Below the pieces are notes generated by a model. That model was not told the origin of the DNA and did no database searches. It worked only from the letters and a program-made list of their open reading frames with translations. The translations under genes and the position numbers were made by a program. From Chloroflexota bacterium (GTDB lineage: Bacteria; Chloroflexota; Limnocylindria; Limnocylindrales; CSP1-4), in assembly GCA_021786915.1 (NCBI GenBank), contig JAJYMP010000068.1, positions 1 to 6,728 on the forward strand: a stretch of 6,728 bases of DNA. The letters run 5' to 3'. This document shows, in pieces, positions 4,233-6,728 of this stretch. The first letter of the stretch is position 1. Each line of letters starts with the position of its first letter.

Positions 4233-5236
4233 GCCGCGCGGCCGGGTCATCGGCTGGGGGCGCCGACGTGGCGGCCCGACCCGACAGCGTCCTGTCGGGG
4301 TCGCTCGCAGCCGTGGTCGCCGCGAGCATGTTCGGGATGCTGGGCCCACTGGCGCGCTTCGCGAGCGATGCCGGCCTGCCGGGGATCGGCCTGACGGCGT
4401 GGCGCGCCTTGCTGGGCGTCGCGTTCCTCGCGGTGCTGATCGGCGTGCGGGGTGCCAGGGGCGAGTCGCTGGCCGCGCTGCGCGCGCTGAGCCCCCGGGG
4501 CCGGGCCGCGCTCGCGGTCGCGGCGCTCTCGGGCTTCGTCCTCAACGCGTCGATCTTCACGGCGTTCGGGCTCGTCCCGGTGGCGCTCGCCCTGATGCTC
4601 TTCTACACATACCCCGCGGGCGTGGCGGTGGTGGACGTGCTGGCGGGTCACGAGCAGCTCACGCGCTGGCGCGCTGCCGCTCTTGCGCTGTCGATGGGCG
4701 GCGTGGTGCTCGTGCTCGCCGGCGGGATGGGCGGCACGGATGCCGGAGCGATCGCGCCTGCGGGGATCCTGCTGGGCCTCGTGGCGTCGGCGTCCCAGGT
4801 CGTCTTCGTGACGGTCAGCCGCCACGGGTACCGAGCGGTCCCCGCCGACACGGCGTCCCTCGTGATCATGACGACGGCCGTGGTCGGCGCGATCGTGGTC
4901 GCGCTCGTGTCCGGCGAGGGTTCAGGGCTGCTGGTGCCGTTCACGACGCCGAGCGTCTGGCCCCTGATCCTCCTCGCGGGGGTCGCAGCGGCGGGAATCT
5001 CGTCACTGCTGTTCCTGCTTGCCATCCGGCAGATCGGCGGCACGCGCACCGGAATCCTGATGCTGTTCGAGCCGGTGGTCGGCGTCCTGCTCGCGGCGGT
5101 GCTGCTCGGCGAGTCGCTGACGCCCGCGCAGGCGGTGGGGGCAGCGCTCGTCCTGCTCGGCGCGCTCGTGCTGCAGCGCCGCTCGGGGCCGGAGCTCGAT
5201 CCGCTGGTCGAGACCGCAGCCGGGCCGATCGTCTGA
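4229..5236 (+). CDS. EamA/DMT-superfamily ten-span permease (RhaT/YdcZ-like exporter)
   Basis: A 335-residue inner-membrane protein with the duplicated EamA layout: five hydrophobic spans in about 22-166 and five in about 178-316. Approximate spans are 22-44, 53-73, 93-110, 114-138, 148-166, 178-198, 208-227, 243-266, 273-293 and 299-316. The closing signature LMLFEPVVGVLLAAVLLGES (278-297) followed by LTPAQAVGAALVLLGALVLQ is diagnostic of the second EamA repeat; the equivalent of its EPV motif in the first repeat is LFYTYPAGVAVVDVLAGHE. Family members mostly export amino acids or related metabolites; a few import. The first 20 residues are polar, Ala/Gly/Ser-rich and may be unstructured. The start is the GTG at 4229, four bases overlapping the stop of the preceding gene (GTGA), with no convincing ribosome binding site, so reinitiation is likely. 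The operon partner suggests an amino- or imino-acid substrate (inference). Confidence 0.9.
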   Translation: MSRAAGSSAGGADVAARPDSVLSGSLAAVVAASMFGMLGPLARFASDAGLPGIGLTAWRALLGVAFLAVLIGVRGARGESLAALRALSPRGRAALAVAALSGFVLNASIFTAFGLVPVALALMLFYTYPAGVAVVDVLAGHEQLTRWRAAALALSMGGVVLVLAGGMGGTDAGAIAPAGILLGLVASASQVVFVTVSRHGYRAVPADTASLVIMTTAVVGAIVVALVSGEGSGLLVPFTTPSVWPLILLAGVAAAGISSLLFLLAIRQIGGTRTGILMLFEPVVGVLLAAVLLGESLTPAQAVGAALVLLGALVLQRRSGPELDPLVETAAGPIV

Positions 5237-5266
5237 CCGGTCTCGAGGGCATCACCCGCCGAGGCT

Positions 5267-5289
5267 CGCGGGAGAGCGCACGTCCCGCG
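5267..5289. repeat. 7-bp inverted repeat after the permease gene
   Basis: CGCGGGA (5267-5273) and TCCCGCG (5283-5289) are exact reverse complements with a 9-base loop, 30 bases after the permease stop. No T-run follows. It could be a weak or Rho-assisted end of the upstream operon. The rest of the 137-base gap holds only the candidate SDR promoter and ribosome binding site. Confidence 0.3.
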
Positions 5290-5315
5290 GCCCCGCGCGG
5301 TCCGTACCCGTCGGC

Positions 5316-5321
5316 TAAGGT
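5316..5321 (+). promoter_or_regulatory. Candidate -10 element for the SDR gene
   Basis: TAAGGT is followed by 6 bases and a GTG (5328), the same spacing as the leaderless arrangement at 3216-3228. However, that GTG is out of frame with the SDR gene and opens only a 45-codon Arg/Gly-rich frame ending at 5465. The simpler reading is a transcription start near 5328 with a 46-base leader for the SDR gene. No -35 is seen. Confidence 0.35.
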
Positions 5322-5373
5322 AGGCCCGTGGTCCGGACGCTGCCCGGACGCGACGGAGCGGAGGCCATCGACG

Positions 5374-6081
5374 ATGGTCAGGGTCGAGGGGCTGGTCGAT
5401 CGGGTCGCCGTCGTGACGGGCGGCGGGCGCGGCATCGGACTTGCCATCTGCCACGTCCTGCGTGAGAACGGGGCTCGGGTTGCAGCCCTGGACCTGACGC
5501 CGCCCGAGGAGCCCGGGCTGCTTGGCATCGAGGCCGACGTGTCCGACGAGGCAGCCGTCCACGCCGCCTTCGACGAGATCGAGGCGAAGCTCGGGCCCCC
5601 GTCGATCCTCGTGCTCAACGCCGGCATCCTGCCGCTCGTCCCGCTCGAGGAGACCTCCGTCGAGCTGTGGGAGCAGACTCTCGCGATCAACCTGACCGGA
5701 GCGTTCCTGTGCGCGCGTCGAGCGCTGCCCGGGATGCGGGCGATGGGCTACGGCCGCGTGGTCGGGCTGGGCGCGGCTGTCGGCAAGTCGGGCGGAGCGC
5801 GGTCCGCCGCCTACGCCGCCTCGAAGGCGGGGCTCATGATCCTGGTCAAGTCGATCGCCGCCGAGTACGCCCACCAGGGCGTGACCGCGAACGTCGTGGC
5901 GCCCGCCCTGATCGACACGCAGCTCCTCGCCGCCACCCACGAGATGGCCGGGCGAGTCCCGGTGGGCCGCCTGGGCACACCCGAGGAGGTTGCTGGGGCG
6001 GTCGCGTTCCTCGTCTCGTCCGAGGCCGGCTACATCACGGGCGAGGTGCTCGACATCAACGGTGGCACGCTGATCGACTGA
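5374..6081 (+). CDS. SDR-family (FabG-like) oxidoreductase lacking the catalytic serine
   Basis: A 235-residue classical short-chain dehydrogenase/reductase. Visible features: TGGGRGIG dinucleotide loop (15-22), acidic D40 at the end of the second strand (favouring NAD(H)), ADVSD (54-58), LNAGIL (81-86) and N106 in INLTGAF. The active-site YAASK supplies Y147 and K151. The C-terminal part has LGTPEEVAGAVAFLVSSEAG and the end YITGEVLDINGG, as in FabG-like enzymes. The oddity is the serine strand: FabG-type proteins have Ser where this one reads GRVVGLGAAVGKSGG, with Ala134 (codon GCG, 5773-5775) at the aligned position. The ATG at 5374 has GGAGG (5360-5364) 9 bases upstream; the frame is open far upstream, but that stretch lies over the permease gene and is a shadow. 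No adjacent gene names a substrate. It may be a slow or altered enzyme, or a substrate-assisted one. Confidence 0.9.
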   Translation: MVRVEGLVDRVAVVTGGGRGIGLAICHVLRENGARVAALDLTPPEEPGLLGIEADVSDEAAVHAAFDEIEAKLGPPSILVLNAGILPLVPLEETSVELWEQTLAINLTGAFLCARRALPGMRAMGYGRVVGLGAAVGKSGGARSAAYAASKAGLMILVKSIAAEYAHQGVTANVVAPALIDTQLLAATHEMAGRVPVGRLGTPEEVAGAVAFLVSSEAGYITGEVLDINGGTLID

Positions 6082-6095
6082 CCGGGCGTCCGGTC
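6080..6095. terminator. Hairpin at the SDR stop codon
   Basis: GACCGG (6080-6085) and CCGGTC (6090-6095) form a perfect 6-base-pair stem with a GCGT loop that starts within the stop codon. It lacks a T-run, so intrinsic termination would be weak. Mentioned because the genes on either side converge. Confidence 0.3.
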
Positions 6096-6172
6096 GCCGC
6101 GTCGCCCCGGCCCGGCCGGCTCGAGCCGCCGTCGCCCCCGCCGTCCACCCACCGGGTCCGCAGACGCGCCAC

Positions 6173-6194
6173 GGGGCGCAACGGGTTGCGGCCC
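6173..6194. terminator. Candidate bidirectional hairpin between SDR and Rieske genes
   Basis: CGCAA (6177-6181) and TTGCG (6186-6190) pair around CGGG, and the flanking GGG (6173-6175) and CCC (6192-6194) extend the stem past a single G-G mismatch. It lies in the 151-base gap between two converging stop codons, 39 bases from the Rieske stop. No T-run follows on either strand. The rest of the gap shows nothing I can name. Confidence 0.3.
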
Positions 6195-6232
6195 AACGCC
6201 GGCCGGGACACGCGCAGGCGCGACGGCTCGAC

Positions 6233-6577
6233 CTAGTCCTCGTTCACCGCGAGCGGGCCGTCGGGGACCTCGATCAGCAGGCGGCCCCCCTCTTCCACCA
6301 CCCGATAGACCGCGAGCGGCAGGTCAGCGGGCGGGTCCAGGGGGGCGCCGTCGGCGAGGTCGAAGCGCGACAGGTGGAGCGGGCAGGTCAGGGTGCCGCG
6401 CGTCAGGAACCCGCGGTCGAGCTCGAAGTACTCGTGGCTGCACGTGCCCTGCATCGCGTGGAGCCTGCCGTTGGAGCGCACAACGAGAACGGGGCTGGCG
6501 CCACCGTCAACCCAGACCATGCGCATCTCGCCCTCCCCCACCTCGTCGGCGGCAAGCAGGTCGATCCGGCGGGTCAT
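6233..6577 (-). CDS. Small Rieske [2Fe-2S] ferredoxin-like protein
   Basis: A 114-residue single-domain Rieske protein, an electron carrier that usually serves a ring-hydroxylating oxygenase, a nitrite reductase small subunit role, or another redox partner. The cluster motif is complete: C46-x-H48 in GTCSHEYFELDRG, then 16 residues, then C65-x2-H68 in LTCPLHLSRFDLADGAPLDP. The preceding VLVVRSNGRLHAMQG and following LPLAVYRVVEEGGRLLIEV are the normal beta-strand scaffold. No signal peptide or membrane span is present, so it is cytoplasmic and soluble. ATG 6577 is chosen because it begins the fold directly; the frame extends to 6718, but the added 47 residues are Pro/Arg-rich and overlap the tail of the upstream gene. 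No clear ribosome binding site is seen. It follows the upstream partial gene by 43 bases on the same strand, probably in one operon. Its oxygenase or reductase partner is not in the window. Confidence 0.88.
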   Translation of the reverse strand: MTRRIDLLAADEVGEGEMRMVWVDGGASPVLVVRSNGRLHAMQGTCSHEYFELDRGFLTRGTLTCPLHLSRFDLADGAPLDPPADLPLAVYRVVEEGGRLLIEVPDGPLAVNED

Positions 6578-6620
6578 GGGCGGCGGAGCGGCGGGCGGGG
6601 ACGCTGGCCGGAGTGCCGCG

Positions 6621-6728
6621 TCACGCGGCGGACGCGGCGCCGGCGGCGGCCATCTCGGCGGGGGCCAGCCCGGCGGCCCACTTCGCCTCGAGCGCCTCTC
6701 GCAGGCGGTCCCGCGCATCCTCGAGCGG
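6621..6728 (-). CDS. C-terminal tail of an unidentified protein (runs off the right edge)
   Basis: The last 35 codons of a minus-strand gene ending at TGA (6623-6621). The peptide reads PLEDARDRLREALEAKWAAG and then LAPAEMAAAGAASAA: an amphipathic, charged helix followed by an Ala-rich end. This is real-looking coding sequence in frame and amino-acid composition, but too short to place in a family. It is 43 bases upstream of the Rieske gene on the same strand, so its full protein may be the redox or catalytic partner of the ferredoxin. The call as coding rests only on composition and context. Confidence 0.5.
   Translation of the reverse strand, partial: PLEDARDRLREALEAKWAAGLAPAEMAAAGAASAA

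Noticed and set aside
2340..4349. A 669-codon open frame on the minus strand across the cupin and ornithine cyclodeaminase-family genes
   Set aside because: It is Arg/Gly/Pro-rich, shows no family motifs, and lies antisense to well-supported genes. Long antisense open frames are expected at this GC content.
4399..5373. Extension of the SDR frame upstream to 4399
   Set aside because: It would run through the permease gene in another frame with Arg/Gly-rich composition; the SDR fold begins at 5374.
6578..6718. Extension of the Rieske frame to 6718
   Set aside because: The added residues are Pro/Arg/Ala low complexity and overlap the tail of another likely gene on the same strand.
1..6728. Search for CRISPR arrays, insertion sequences, tRNA or rRNA genes, and tandem repeats
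   Set aside because: No repeated units with spacers, transposase motifs, terminal repeats or tRNA-like folds were recognised by reading both strands.

Overview
This is a compact, very GC-rich bacterial window (roughly 70% by eye) with strong G/C third-position bias, GTG and TTG starts, and small intergenic gaps. The style fits a high-GC Actinomycetota or Chloroflexota (Limnocylindria-like) genome; that is inference, because the window has no rRNA or other marker gene. I see no mobile element, CRISPR array, tRNA or rRNA. The content is mostly ordinary housekeeping and catabolic genes, with an unusual control region near 1360-1420.

Left block, minus strand, 1-1372. An Lrp/AsnC-family regulator, an ECF sigma factor and a ZAS-type anti-sigma factor (running off the left edge) form a tight operon read leftwards: 4 bases separate regulator and sigma gene, and sigma and anti-sigma genes overlap by 14 bases. 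Two transcription-control modules of different kinds appear to be made from one mRNA.

Control region, 1363-1501. A near-consensus sigma70-type promoter (TTGACC, 17-base spacer, TACAAT) fires rightwards. Its spacer is exactly a perfect 7-3-7 palindrome, and a related, less perfect inverted repeat sits 30 bases away over the start codon of the Lrp-type gene. The transcript encodes only a 44-residue single-span membrane peptide (1502-1636) and stops at a strong intrinsic terminator (1683-1707). Autoregulation of the Lrp-like gene and co-control of the peptide is the simplest reading.

Middle, 1810-3103. A phosphomannose isomerase of the short bacterial type (313 residues, TTG start) faces a small cupin on the minus strand.

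Right-hand plus block, 3228-6081. An ornithine cyclodeaminase/mu-crystallin family enzyme, apparently read from a leaderless mRNA, overlaps by 4 bases (GTGA) with an EamA/DMT-family ten-span permease; the pair looks like an enzyme plus exporter of a small amino or imino acid. An SDR-family oxidoreductase follows from its own start; it keeps the YxxxK motif but has alanine in place of the catalytic serine.

Right edge, minus strand, 6233-6728. A small Rieske [2Fe-2S] ferredoxin follows the C-terminal tail of an unidentified gene.
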